From assembly GCF_022539315.1 (NCBI RefSeq), contig NC_066326.1:15950601-16014600 (forward strand): a stretch of DNA of 64,000 bases, read 5' to 3'. Both the position numbers and the translations under genes were made by a program. Below are positions 37,463-50,500 of this stretch, piece by piece. The stretch's first letter is position 1. Every line of letters starts with the position of its first letter. The stretch comes from Serinus canaria (taxonomy: Eukaryota; Chordata; Aves; Passeriformes; Fringillidae). Below the pieces are notes generated by a model that had not been told where the DNA came from, searched no databases, and worked only from the letters and a program-made list of their open reading frames with translations.

Positions 37463-39970
37463 TGTCTCTTTGGGAAGGATGACTCGGACTAGGCCTGCCT
37501 GAAACAGCTCTGAGAGAAGTCCCTAAAGTGGACAGTCAACATCATGTCAGTGTAAATAACGGCAGGATTAAATTCAAGCTGCTGCTTGCTGGTGCTGCTG
37601 TTCCAGTGGTGGAGGTCCCCTTCTGGACCTTAGCTAGCCAGGGAAGGAAAGAAAGCAAGCCCAGGAAAGGGTCTGCTCTGCCAGTCCAGATGGAAGCAGT
37701 TGCTGGGCCAGTGGAGGTGAGCTCTCAGGAGGGGTGGGAACATCCAGACAGGGCCCTGCTGTGTGTGTGCCAGGGAGGAGCTCCCAGGCTTTGTCCAGGC
37801 TGACCCAGGGCTGCACAGCCAGGAGCATCAGGAAGGAGATGCAGCAGCAAACTGAGTCTGTTGGAAGGCTGCAGCAGGTTCACAGGGTGTTACATGAGCC
37901 CTGGTACATCTGTTCCCTTTCCCCTCTGCCTTTCCCGCACTCTCACTCCTCAGATGAGTTTTGCCTATCCCCTTCACTCCTGAACATTGGCTTTGCTTTC
38001 CCACAGACACCTGAGCTCTCTCTGATGAACCAGCACTTGGGTTCTAGCTGGAACCTTTCCCTACTCACAGCTCTGTTCACAGACTTGCCTTTCACCCATT
38101 GTAATCTCACATTACATTTATCCACTCCAGTAGTTTATCATGTCCTGTACACTCTACTTGAATTTTTGTGTCTTCTCTGGCCGGCAGTACCTGCCCTGGT
38201 TAAACACAGTAGAAGAAATCTAGGGAAAGAGAGAACAAAAATAGGTCAGTTAAAGTGCACTTGAGCATAGGTTTGGAAATACCATTTCAGTGCAGCTGAT
38301 TTCTGGCCTCCTAGAGCCATGAGTACAAAGTACAGTCAAAGTGTATTTTGTGTGGTTGTGGCTTTTTTTCCAATAGTAATTTAGGGGTATTAAGTTCAGT
38401 TTGTCAGACTCTGTTTAAAAATTAAATTTAAAGAAATGAGTTCTCAGATTTCTTCTGGGTGTTAGCAGTATTTGTATATGAAACAGAGCATTATACACAG
38501 CCTGCCTCTCCCAGAGGCCTTAAAAGCTGGGTAGTCCATGGGCTGATGGGGATGTTAAACAGCATCATGCCACCCTTCTTTAGAGGGTGGGCTGGTTCCT
38601 TGCAGTAGACAGGTGCTAGGTGGCTCTCTAAGAGTACCAGTGGCTAGGCTGCAGAAGGCACTGTGCTTTTTCTTGGAAGCATCAGTCAATCCCTTGTTCA
38701 AGCCCTGAGCAGGACAAATCCCCTGCGAGACAGTCCATTGGTCTAATCCAGTAGGACAAGTGTTAAATTCCTATACTTACCACTAAAACACTTGCATTTC
38801 TATGCATTTGCATTGCATACTGGTTATATATCTTGGAAAATCACATGGTGCTGCTGACCTTTTCATAAAAGGAAAAATTGCTGTTCTCCCAGGAGGCTGG
38901 ATGTTCCTGTCGGACTCGCATCCGAGGGAATGTGCTGCTGTAGTACAGTGTGTTCCTCGGTGCTTTACACACATTGGCCTGGGCTCCTTTTGGTACAGAA
39001 GCACTGGAAAGCTCTTTGGAGGTTTTAAGGAGCCTGGCTGTGGAGCCCTGGGCCATGTGTGTGTTGCCTGAGGGCAGGAGGCCGAGCTGGCGCTGGCAGA
39101 GCCCCAGGCACATGAGCTGCTCCCTGGAGCCACAAAGGCTGAGGCTTCACTCGGCATTCTGCATCATCCAGTATCTAACATACGCCGAATTTTCTGGGAA
39201 TTTACTGGGTCTTGGGAACTGTATCAAAATGGTGATTTGATTCCTGAGGTGATGCTGTCAGAGGGGGACTGTGTGTGCTTTCAGGACCCTGAGGAGGGTT
39301 TGTGCTCACATCTGTGTTTTGGGGTTGCCGGGTGTGCAGTATCTGCTGGGGTGACACAGCCCTTCCCCGAGGAGGAGCCGCTTTGGCAGAGCCCTGCAGA
39401 TGGAGCTGCGGTCCCAGTTTAGCTGTGTCCATGCTGGAGACGCTCCTGTCTCAGCCTTCCCACTTTGGGCAACAAGGTGCAGGCCCAGGAGAGCGAGAGC
39501 TGGGGTCGGCACAGTGTAGGTGCAGCTGCAAATGGGGCTGTTCCTGTGCTGGGGAAACAGAAGTTCCACAATGGGCTTGTGAGGCTGGACTCAGCTGAGT
39601 GGGGTTGTACCTCCTGCTGAGAATGGGAGGCCCAAAGCTCCCCTAGGACTGGAGGTCAGAGATAGATCCCATTCTTCTTCTGGTGTAATGTCCATGTGAG
39701 CACCCCAAAGTGCAAGTACTGACTGTGCTCTCAGTCTCCACCTAAGATACAGGGTGAAGGGGATTTTGCAGGGACCTTGAAGACAAACATTTATCCTCAC
39801 AGTGCTCTCTGCTGAGCCTGTGCTCCTGTAGGGCTGAGACTGCTTTCCATGGGAGGAACTGACAGACATAGAGGGACTGCAATAGGGTGACACAGGACAT
39901 CTCTGGGGTCCTGTATGACTCTCTGTGTGTGGATTACTGGCCAGCACTCAGTTCCACAATGTAGGGCCCT
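37463..39970. other. Intergenic stretch, no feature recognised
   Basis: Both strands were read for the expected neighbour CISH and for other conserved exons. None was found. Confidence 0.5.
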
Positions 39971-39974
39971 AGAT

Positions 39975-40320
39975 CAAAACAGCTTGAAAGGGAGCTTGTC
40001 TGTTATCTAGCCCAATTTCCCCATCCAAGTAAGCATCAACTTGCCTTACATCATTCCTGACAAATGTTTGCCCAGCCTGACCCAGAGGCTCTCATTGCTG
40101 GTAAGGACTTTAGCACGCAATCTGTCCTGATGCTTTGTGGTTCTGTCTGCTAGAAAGTTTTCTTTTGTCATGGCAGCTCTGCTGTGACTAAAGCTGAGCA
40201 CTTCTGAGGTGCAGAACAGCTGTCTCTCTCCTTTAGAGCACCTTCTATGTGGTAGTCTGTTCCTGTATTTCCTCACAGTCTTCATTTCTGGGACAAAGAA
40301 TTCCAGCACTTCTTTCTGTA
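39975..40320 (-). repeat. Ancient CR1 relic, antisense
   Basis: Phrases such as TGTTATCTAGCCCAATTTCC, CATTCCTGACAAATGTTTGC and GCTAGAAAGTTTTCTTTTGT follow the reverse complement of old CR1 3' consensus in the right order. It is heavily diverged. Confidence 0.55.
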
Positions 40321-41982
40321 GGTGACTTGCACATCCTTACTTCCCTGCTTGTGAAATGTGAGGGGGACTCTGTGTGCTTCAGACTTGTTAGTGGCTTGTG
40401 CCACTGCTGAGTGGGATAATAAAGCTGCTAGAGCTCACCCTGTTATAGAGCAGTCATTTCCCAAGTGAAGACCATGCCAAAACTTGCATTAACTTTTTAA
40501 ACTTTTTTTTTTTTTTTGATTACCAAAAAGTGTATTTAAGTTTTAATAAACTACAATCCTGATGAACAAATAAGAAGGCTTCTCTCTCACACTCAAGAAG
40601 ATAATGAGGTACCACGAGAGATTTAATCCAGTTTTCAGGCTATTTCCTCTTCCACAGATGTTTTGAGATGCTTTGAGTTCAGTGTCAGAAGTTTCAGATG
40701 TTGTTCTGTGGAAGGTCATGTCACAGTCCTTCTCTGTTTCTTTTCCTTGGCAGCTGCTGGCAAATCTCAGTGTGGTCCATCAGTCTCTGGTAAGTACAGG
40801 GGCACTTTTATGAAATTCATCTCATCTGCTGCTTGGTGACAAGACTCAGCGCCCTGCTCCAGTATGATAAACCAGACTGGCTGTGCTGCTTTCCCCTGCA
40901 AACCCAGAGGATGTGAGAGTGAGCAGAGCACCAGCAGTCACTTCTCTGCAGCAAGTGCCTCTGAGCACAATGAGGGGATGCTGCAGAGGGCTGGGAAGGT
41001 GCATCCTGTGCACAGCAGCCACTGCTGCTCTGACAGTGCTCAAGTGTCAAATGTGCTGCAGACAGGTGCAGAGAAGTGCTGCCACATATTGTGGTCTCTG
41101 GTTTGTCTCCTTAGTGTGGCTGATGTCAGAACTGTACCTTTAAGTGACGGCTTCTGGCTCTAGAGATCTGCTTCATCTCCCTTCACCAGCACACCTGGAT
41201 GGTCACCCTTCCATGTTTTGTGTGCTCATCTAAGCATTTTGGGCAGAGTGGGCATGGATGTGTGATTTCAGTGGCAGCTGCCCTGTCAGCATTACAGAGA
41301 TAACCATGAGCAAGGCCTTAGAACCACTGCATGTGAACAAACTGCTGCCTGGGGAGGAAGGAGCCTTGGCCCTGTTCAATGTTTGCACTGGGTTCAGCTT
41401 GCTTCAAAGGTCTACATAAGTAGTTTCACACTTCATCCTTTCTTTTGTGACAGCTGGGATGTTCTGAAATCATCCTGTCCATGGCAGGGATTCTCAGGTC
41501 CTGGGCTGAAATTTGCAACATGGCAAAGAAGAGTTTACCATCCAAATATCCAGTGGCAACAGGTGTGATGAGAAACTGAGGCACAGCAAAAGGAGGGCCA
41601 TGGCAGAGTCACAGCAAAAGCTCAATTGCTCTTAGTGGCAGTTCTGGCAAACCCAGCTGTAGCTGTACTTCTTCCTTCTTTTACTGGTATTTCAAACAGT
41701 GTCCATCCCCAGCTGTTCCTTGGGATGATGGTGCCTCGAGAGAAGAAAGCGGTGATTGTTATTCCTTGCTGGAGAGTGTTACCAAGAGCTGTTTGATTTT
41801 GAGAGCCATGGTGGTGGGATGTGACAGGACGGTCATTTTCACAGTGTGTTACTGGCACAGCCATTGCTAAATGCTGCATGACCTGGAGGCACACAAATAG
41901 CAGATGGTTTGGAGGAATGGGGAGGTGAAGAAAACATGACATGAAGCTCATCTAGGGAAGACAAGATTCTTGGGAATGGGAG
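40321..41982. other. Intergenic stretch
   Basis: No exon recognised. A short GATGAGAAACTGAGGCACAG at about 41,567-41,586 resembles the MIR core but too little follows it to call. Confidence 0.45.
40500..40519. repeat. Poly-T tract
   Basis: AAACTTTTTTTTTTTTTTTGATT. A short mononucleotide run with no visible SINE body attached. Confidence 0.8.
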
Positions 41983-42350
41983 TGTTAAAATGAAGTTGAG
42001 GTTTTATCACCGAAGGGGTCTCAGGGACAAACAGAGGTGATACAGAGACTCCATCATCAGAAGACATGAAAAGGCACTTGATTATTAGAAATCCACAGTT
42101 CTTACAGAAACAATGGTGGACCTAAGACCTGATTGGCCTTTAGGAATCTTCTCTCACCTATTGGTCAAGAAGGGACAAGTCCTTCTTGTAAACATCTTTG
42201 ACAAACAGAGATTGCCTGCCAGGTGCAGAGATTGAGATAATAATTGTTTTAATTCTTTCTCTGAGCTTTCTCACAGCTTCTCACAGTTTCCCAGGAAAAT
42301 CCTGGGAGAGTTACATCTCTCTCTGTTCAGAGCATATGTGATTACCACAA
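41983..42350. repeat. Candidate solo LTR
   Basis: About 370 bp that begins TGTTAAAATGAAGTTGAGG and ends GATTACCACA (TG...CA), with two ATTGG-type boxes (GATTGGCC, TATTGGTC). The composition looks like an avian LTR. No matching target duplication was found at these ends, so the boundaries or the call may be wrong. Confidence 0.35.
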
Positions 42351-45300
42351 GGTTTTAGGAGGGAAGGCTTGTGCTGCCACATTCCCTCTTTGCCACTCTG
42401 AAATCCTAGGTAGAAGTGTGGCACTGGCTTTCTATAAAGTGCAAGTTTAATATAGGAGGCAAACTGAGCATTTCTGCTTGCTGCCTGTACTTCAGCAGGT
42501 GAGTGCAGCCCCTTCTGCAGCGTGGATGGATTCCTGGTGGACTACAGGTGCTGGCAAGCAACACTGGACAGAGCTTAGCACTCTTGTTCATCAAGAGAGG
42601 AGCACTCTGAGTGTGTCACAAAGATGCCACTGGCCTAAGTTCCTATAAACACAGTTTCTGTGGAAGTTGCTAGGTTGGGTGTGAGTAATGAAGCAGACAT
42701 GCCTCTGCTCAAGGCATGTCCTCAGCAGTGGGAGATTTTTGATTCCCACTTTACATCAGCTGCTACCTACAGTTTTAGCTCCCCACCTGCTGCTTCTTCC
42801 TTTCTTGGTGGTCAGCTTGTCTCTCATGTTCTGTATATACACAGCATCATGCTCACAGTGGGACATGTCCACCAGCTTGGTAGCACAGTGCCTGTGCCCA
42901 TGGAGTCCTTCCCTTGGCAGCCTGAGCTGCTGCAGGAGCTGCAGTACCCAGCAGTGCTGGTAGGAGAGTGGCTTCTGCCATCCTCTCTTTTCTTACTGGA
43001 ATACTCATGTGAGACTGTCTGGAATGTGAACACAGTTGCTTGGGTTGTTGAAAAAGGCTTGAATTATTATAAAGTTTCTGGCCTGGCATTTGGCTGATGA
43101 TTAATTACTTGGGTTTGCTTGGTACTTTGATGTTCCAGATGTAAACCCAGAACAAGCTGTTACAACTGTGTTGACCTCAGTGGAGTCATCGAAGTCATTC
43201 CAGTTGGCACACCTGGTGCTGTGTGGTATTTGTATTCTGTGAAACCAGCATCCAGTCATTGATTAAAGTCTTTCCAGGGACTGGAGCCTCTTAAGCTGTT
43301 AATCTTTTTTTTTCTCCTGTATTGATTGCTTGCCACTTACCAGGAGTGACCTTCTCACCACACCTTTTGACTTTGAGCTTGCTTTCTCACTGGAATCCTT
43401 CTCTGAGCCTTTGCAGTTTGTGCTGTTTGTATTGCCACAGTGCTTAGAAACTCCTCACAGGTTGCTCCATTTCTCTCTTAAGTTTTCCCTTCTCTACTCC
43501 CCCGCCAGTATCTTGTTGTGTAACTCTCCCCCAGCCAGTGTTGTTGGCTTGCATAGATAAATTTCTTGATGCTGGATAATTTGGAATAGCCTTATGACAG
43601 AAAAATCCCCCTTCAAAATGCAGTTGAGTCTTGCATTGTCCTTCAGTGATTTAGCAGCTGGTGGGGTTTGCTGGGTGGAGTCCTGGTGCTGGCATGTGCT
43701 CTCTCTGCTCCAGAAGAGTGGATTAAGCTCATACTTCATTCAAACAAGGCTTCTTCATTTAATGTGGATGGGCAGCAGGCACTCAGGCTGAAAGTAGATT
43801 CTGTACTTTAACTTCCAGGTCAGTGGGTTTTTTGTGTTGTTTGTGTCAGCAGACAGTAGCCCTTTGTTCAGCGGCACAACTTTTTCCACCTCAGCAACGC
43901 ACACGAGGCACATGATCCAGGTCCTGAGTTGTGCAATAAACTCCAGCAAATATGTTGCCTGTTCCACTGCAGGACTTGATTGTGTACCCTATTGACCAGC
44001 AATAAAGCCAAGAGTATAGAGGTAATTACTCATTTACTTCAGCTTTTCCATCCATGGTTGTTGCCTATGTGGGGGAAAAAACCCCATAAGTATTATGAGA
44101 GGGAAAGTTTTGTCTTTAAAGAGGTGGTCCTGGTAACTTGTGAAAGCTGGATAACTTAATAGCATTAGTCAAGTATTAAATTAAATATTTAACTTAGTAA
44201 TGATGTCATTTTGTTGCTAAGGAAGGATAGGGTTACGGTAAGGATAGTCATGAGCACAAAAATTAAAAGATGAAGGTGTCTAGATGAATGTCCTGTAGCC
44301 TGCTGGAGTCCTGATCACAAAACAACTGATTGGAATCCCATCTTTGCAGGGGTTGGTGCTTGCTGGCACCTTCCTCTGCAGAGTCTGGAAAGGCAGGAGG
44401 GGAGGCCCCATCCCTCACTCATGCTGGGCCCTTTCCTGAGCCCCTGTGGAAGTTGTGGGCACATGCCAGTAGAGCTGTGAGCATTCCCACGTGGATGGGG
44501 TGGGACATCCCACACAGAACAGCACACTGCTCCCTGCCCTGCTCTGGCCTGCTGCTCTGTGCAGCTGCTGGGCAGAAGGGTGAAGGGAACCCCAGCTCTC
44601 CTTCTTCTCCAGTCTGGCAGTGCCTCACTGCTCCAGAGAGGCTCTGCTCAGCCTGGGGCCAGCTGTGCCTGCCCTGCTGTAACCTCCCTATTTGTGCTGT
44701 GGATCCCTGCAGAATTCCCTCCATCCAGATCCTCTTGGACTTTGTTCCCAGCAGAAAATCCTGCTCGGGCTTCTTGGAATTAAGGCACATGAGTCTAACT
44801 CTGAATTGCTGTTTCTTGGGAAGTTCTGACGCTGTAAAGATTGTTTGGCTTTTTTTTTTTTTTCTTTTCCCTGTAATCTGACTGAAATAATGTTTAAAAT
44901 TTCCTATGAGGACACTGTGTCCCAGATTTTGAGTTTTAGAAGTGTATTGCTCTGGGATTTCTGAATTCTTGTTTTGAGCTATATCCATTTTAAATTGTTG
45001 TACTTGTTTATGCTTCCTGCTGATTTGCTAAGTAAAGCCTAGTAGCAGGTCACAGTATACCTACTATAGAAAAAATTGGTAGTTACTTTTTTTTAATCAG
45101 TAATAACAGCAGCTGCTTAATATGATTGAAACATCTCATTCCCTAGAAAAAGAACTGCCTTGTTTGCAATGTAATGAGAAGCTGGCACTGCAGGTACAAC
45201 ACCCAGCAATGGTTTAATCTAGAACGCTGGGTAGCATTGTATTGTGGAGTAAAGAGCAATTCATCTTAATGATATGAAAAGTATTAAAACACTGTTTTTA

Positions 45301-46100
45301 TCATGTTAGGACAAGGTAATAATGATGAATGTGGGATAAAGACCTCTTTAAGATAAAATTTGGAAGTTATGGAATGGAGCTTCTGAGCTGCCAGAAGCAA
45401 GGCTGTTCCAAGGAGCTTTGGCAGGAACCTTTATCAATGTTCTTTCAAGAAACAAATCAAAGAAAAGGTCTGTTCTGTAAGAAGTTCTTCCCAAGAAGTT
45501 TTTTTGCTGTCCTGTCCCAGGAAAGGCCTCTTCATTGCACTCCTGAGTGCTGTCAGTAGAGAAGTCTTGGATGTTCTCATTTAAACTCAAGACTCCACAG
45601 TGAGTCCTAAAAATCTCCTCACTGCACCAGCTGCCCTTCCCTGGCTCTGCACTGCTTGTGGCACATCATGTCAGGTGTGAGGGAATTCAGGAATCCTTCT
45701 GAGGCAGGAATGTGCTGCTTGGCTGCTGTCCCTCCTGCCCCTCACAGGGGACAGGACAGCTTCTGTCCCTGCTGTACTCTTTCATGGAGCCTCCTCCACC
45801 TGCAGGAAATGCCAAATGTCATCATGCCTGTTTCTCTTCTCCAAAGTGCTGCCCAAACATTCAGCACAAATAAGTTCCAAAAAACCCCAGGATGTCCTGA
45901 GCAGGGAAGATGTAGATAAAAAAAAAATATTGTGGTAATTGGGAGTGGGGCTGTGACCCAGCCTCATCCCCAGTGGGCTGTGAGCAGCAGGTGAGCAGCA
46001 CTGACAGCAATGAGCCATGGAGTGTCCACCGAGGGGAGCAGAGGGCACACAAGGAGGGGATAAAAGGCTGGGTTAAAGAACAAGAAGGCCAGATACTTGT
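42351..46100. other. Intergenic stretch
   Basis: About 3.7 kb with no supported exon or named repeat. Poly-T runs near 43,305 and 44,850 only. Confidence 0.45.
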
Positions 46101-46222
46101 AGCCTTCTGAAGGGGAATGATGTTACTCTGGATGGGCCGATGCCTGAAGCCTTCTAAGTGGTGAGGTGTTACTGTGGATGGGCTGAAGCCTTCTGGAATT
46201 GTGTGGAGATACTCTGTGTATG
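46101..46222. repeat. Degenerate tandem repeat, three units
   Basis: Three units begin AGCCTTCT at 46101, 46148 and 46187 (spacings 47 and 39 bp), each continuing with a variant of GTGTTACTGTGGATGGGCTG. No coding meaning is apparent. Confidence 0.6.
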
Positions 46223-47189
46223 GTGGCCATCTCAACTGCAACGTGTGCTGTGACAGGAAGGTGGCTTGCATGACTGGGAGGGCACAAAATTAATGGAGCC
46301 AGAGTTTCCTTTCCTGTCCTGCTTTGCATTGAAATGGGATGTCTGGTGGGTGGGCCTTGGCTGCTTTTCTGGAAGAAGGTGTTTCTGTGGTTACCTTGCA
46401 GCCTTTGTCACTGCAGACACTTCTGGGAACCCATGGTCTGGGGAACCAAATTCTAGTGTGGATCCTAGCAAAGGTGAAGGGTGTATCAGTCTTAAATTCA
46501 TGCAACTATTGCACTGTGTAGTTAAAATGAACTGATACTGCAGAAACAGCTTGTTTGTTACACACAAATATTTTCTGTTCGCAGTAGAGGAGCAGACCTG
46601 GGCTATGGAGGAATTTGTTTCCTAGGCTAACATCTGGGCCTAGCTATGTCCAAACTGATTCTTTAAGCATGGATGAAAATGCCTTTGCTTATTCTTGACT
46701 GCTCCTAGCTTGGTTTATACTGAAAGTGGATGTTGCAAAGGTTGGGATCTGGGAGATGGCACAGCTATGTACATGATATTAAAAACTGTAGGGAACCTCC
46801 AGTGAAATGCAGGCAGCAGGGAGTTTGCCCATCAGTAGGGAACAGATGTTTCATTAGCAGGGAAACCTGAGGGAAACTGAACCTTGTTAGGAGAAGGATG
46901 ATCCCATTGCTCATGGCAGCAGGGAGGGCTTAGTGGATGTATGTGTTCAGCTGCATTTTAGAACTTGCAGAGTCCAGGTAAAGTCTGTGAACTTCTGAGT
47001 AGAACAGGTCTGAGATTTGAGGACCTAATAGAGACTCTTTCCTTCTGTCACCACTGCCTGAGCCATAAAAGCTCCAGATTTAGTAGCAGTGTATGGTGGA
47101 GAAGAGTCAGGGCTCACATGGCTGTAGGATGGTTTAAGGCAGACAGCCCTGCTGCAAACAGGGAGTTTAAACAGAGTGCAGGTGTGTGC

Positions 47190-47560
47190 CAGGAACTCTG
47201 TGTGGGCTTCAGCCAGAAAAATGGGCAGGTGCAGAAGGGGTTGGGAGGAGGAATGAGAGTCAGAAAGCCTGGCAAATGAGAGAAAACCAAAAGAGAGGGA
47301 TTTGTTTTGCCTATGAAACAAAGCCTGGGAAGGAATGGGTTGTCTCTCAGTAAACACTTCATTGCCAAGGAAATACTAGAGGGGACAAAAAGTCCTTTGT
47401 AATAAAGATCAATGCTGGCACAAGGACAAAGTGGTACAAATTTGCTATTAATAAACTTAGCCTGGAAATTAGATTTTCAACCACTGGAGTGAGATTCTGG
47501 AGCAGTGTCTCAAAGGAAGAAATGGAAACCAGGGAGCTTTGTAAAGGAGCTTGAGGAGCC
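47190..47560 (+). repeat. Ancient CR1 relic
   Basis: AAAGATCAATGCTGGCACAA, ATTAATAAACTTAGCCTGGA, AACCACTGGAGTGAGATTCT and GGAGCAGTGTCTCAAAGGAA follow, in order, the CR1 3' consensus seen in turtles and crocodilians. The element is old but still readable. Boundaries are approximate. Confidence 0.7.
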
Positions 47561-50500
47561 TGCAGTCACAAGTTTTCTCTGTGACGCAGTCTCATTTCAC
47601 GTCATGCATGCAGATGCCTTAGGCAGCCTGGCCCAGCAGTCCAGACAGGAGGGTGACTTGCAGGAGCAGATGAAGCAGCTGTAATCAGGAATCAATAGCC
47701 AAGGTACAAATCAGCTTCAGGGGAGGAGAGTTTCAGAGTAGCTGAGCTCTGCAGACATCCAGTTTTGACTATGTCTAGTGGTTGGATTTTGTGAGTCCTA
47801 CATCTGTAGTCTGCAGGGAGAAGGGATTTTCTTTCACTTTTCTTTTTCTGCAGTAATTGAAAAATAGAGTTAGAGATTTATCATTCTATAGAGACAAAAG
47901 TTTTCTCCTCAGTTGTCCAAACAATGCCTGTTCAGCTATGACAAGAATATCTTTGTTCTAAGCTGTTGTAGGATGTTTGCCTTAGCAACACAGAGGAATT
48001 TGGAGAAGCTGCCTACATACAGTCTTCTCTCTTGGCAAATGGAAGAGGGGAATACAACAAATGCTCCTCCCTAAGAAGTTGAAGGCATCAAGAAATCATA
48101 ATTAAGATGGATCTATCTCCTTCTGAGGCTTCCCCCAAATTCTTTTGTACTTTCTGTCAATTCAACATAGAGAATAATCTGTATAGGGGCTAGTCAATGT
48201 CAATTTCTGTATTTCTTTCCATGTGGTTTTTTCCTTCCTCTGCTACTTCATTGTTTCTCTTCTTTCCCTCACATCTTAAATGAAACCAGTGAAGGTACTT
48301 TTGTTGTGCTGGTTTTGTGCCTTCTCTTTGTAATGCTCTTAGTTAATGTAAGAAACTTTTGTCCATTGAGGGGATATTCTGTTATATTAGTTTAAACAAA
48401 CACCAGTTATAGAACTAAGGGCTGAAATCTTATTTGCTTTCCTTTTTTGTTACCGTTCACTCCAAACTGGAGCAGTGGATGTAATCAATTGTAGTGGATA
48501 TAAAGAGAGGAAAAAATTCTGAAAAACTATTACTTGTAAACTTGGAGTTTTGCCCTGAGTACACACTCAGTATTGAAACTGTCAAAAGTTTGCAGATGTT
48601 TGAGCTGAGAAAAGGGGATCCTCAAGAGTTTGTGTGTTTCTGTAAATCATATTGAGAACCCCTCCCCTATGTACGTTCCAGAGTGGCAGCACTCATGGAA
48701 TAATGGAAGATGTTTGGAAAATGTTTTCGATGTCTCTTTATGTTGTGTCACTGCCACATCTCTCTGCTGCCTGTAGGACTGAGCCACAAAATCCTGTTTA
48801 GCCTGGTTTCCACAACCACAGGGCTGCCCTAGAGATCTGGGAGCTTGTGAAAGCCACCAGTGGGTGTCAGACCCCACCCTCAGCTGGATGGAGATGCAGC
48901 CATGGAGCAACCCAGGCAGACTTCTCCAGTAAGAGAAGGAAGGTGAAAGGTTTGCTGGTTTGTACCCATTACTGGGATGAAAGAAATTTCAAGGTGTTTT
49001 TTTCCCAGTTAAGTGGTCATTTTGCCACAGTTCATGCTTATCCTGTCAGAGTGACCTTCTCAGCTGCTCCCTCAAGCTGAGTTTCATTCTTTCCACTTGA
49101 GAAAGAATGGTGAGGGGGTGAGGGTCATGTCAATGAGATTCTCTTCCTCTGGTTGCATCAGCCTCAGTTGGACAGTAAATAATGCAGGGTGGAGGAGTAC
49201 ATGAATGCCCAAAGGTGTGTTCAAAATCCCATTGAAGGGACTAAGAGAACAGTTTCTTCAGTCAGAACAAACAGTTTGGACTGTGTTGCACAGGATGAAT
49301 TGAAAAACACTGCTGTTGCCCTGTAATCTGAATGCTCCTCCCTATGACTGTCAAGATGTTTCCACTAAAGGGATAAAATCCCTTCATTGAATAATGAAAG
49401 GCCTTTTTCCTAGGAGTTATGTCACCCATTTGTGTCTCAGATAGGACATTAGTGCAGCTCTGGTGCAGAGGACACCCCATCTCCTGTCCCGTGCTCCCAC
49501 CAGCTGTTCCTGTCTCCACACTCAGCTTGGCAGCTGGGGTGGTTCTTTGTGTCAGTGTGGTTGGTCACTTCTGCTGAGATGGTTTCTTCCTCCTCTGAAG
49601 GAAAGGGCTGTGCCATTATCCATAAGGCATTAGGAGCCTGGTGCTTCTTGTGCAGTGCAAAATTCCAACACCCAATGGACTGGACCTTGTCACTTTCTCT
49701 GAGAGACAAGCCAGCTATAAGCACCCTTCCATATGGCAGATGGGGAGTGTGGCAGGAGGGAACTTGGCACAACCCTTTGGCTTGGTTCAGATTCAAGTGA
49801 AGTGAGCCTGTTCTTGAAATATGTCGGTTATAACCAGTGCCACACCATTGGATTTTGTACCACTGGGTTGTAAAAATATGTCATGGGGCAAATCTTGGTT
49901 ATTTTGGATGTGGAGGGTCTCCCATGCTCAGATGAATCACTGCTTGCAGTCTCTGTGAGGATGTGGCAGATCAAAAGGAGCAGATGGGCATTAGAAGATG
50001 AATTAATGGAAGGAGCAAGAAGGCAGCAGGCAGTGGGGATTACCCCCATCTTTCCTTTTCCTAGCCATGTCTGGGATTCTACATCTTGCTTATACAGAGC
50101 TCAGTGCCCAGCTGGGAAGTGTGGCCCAGCTTAAGGAGGAGGTAGATTTTAATGTCCACTTCTCTGTCTAAGATTATGGAAACTGACACTTCTTTTGTAC
50201 ATCTGACTGCAAGAGAGTCCAGTCAGCAGAGTGCAGAGGTGGGATTTAAATGTAACTGAACAATTGGGAAGGACAAGAAGGAAGGGATCTTCATGTGGTG
50301 CTGCAATCTCAGTTCAAGGCAGTGGTGCCAGACCTTGGAGAGGAAATCTGCTCAAGGAAGTGAACTAACATGATGTAATACTGAAAAGAACAGTGCAAAT
50401 CAGGAACTACTCCAGTCTCAGTGTTTTGCCTTTTGTTCTGACTCCTCTGGGCTGCTGCTGACCAGAAGGAGCAGTGCAGTCCCTGCAGGCATTTGCCTTT

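Noticed and set aside
41567..41620. Possible MIR fragment (GATGAGAAACTGAGGCACAG)
   Set aside because: Only about 20 bp match; the following sequence does not keep to the MIR consensus.
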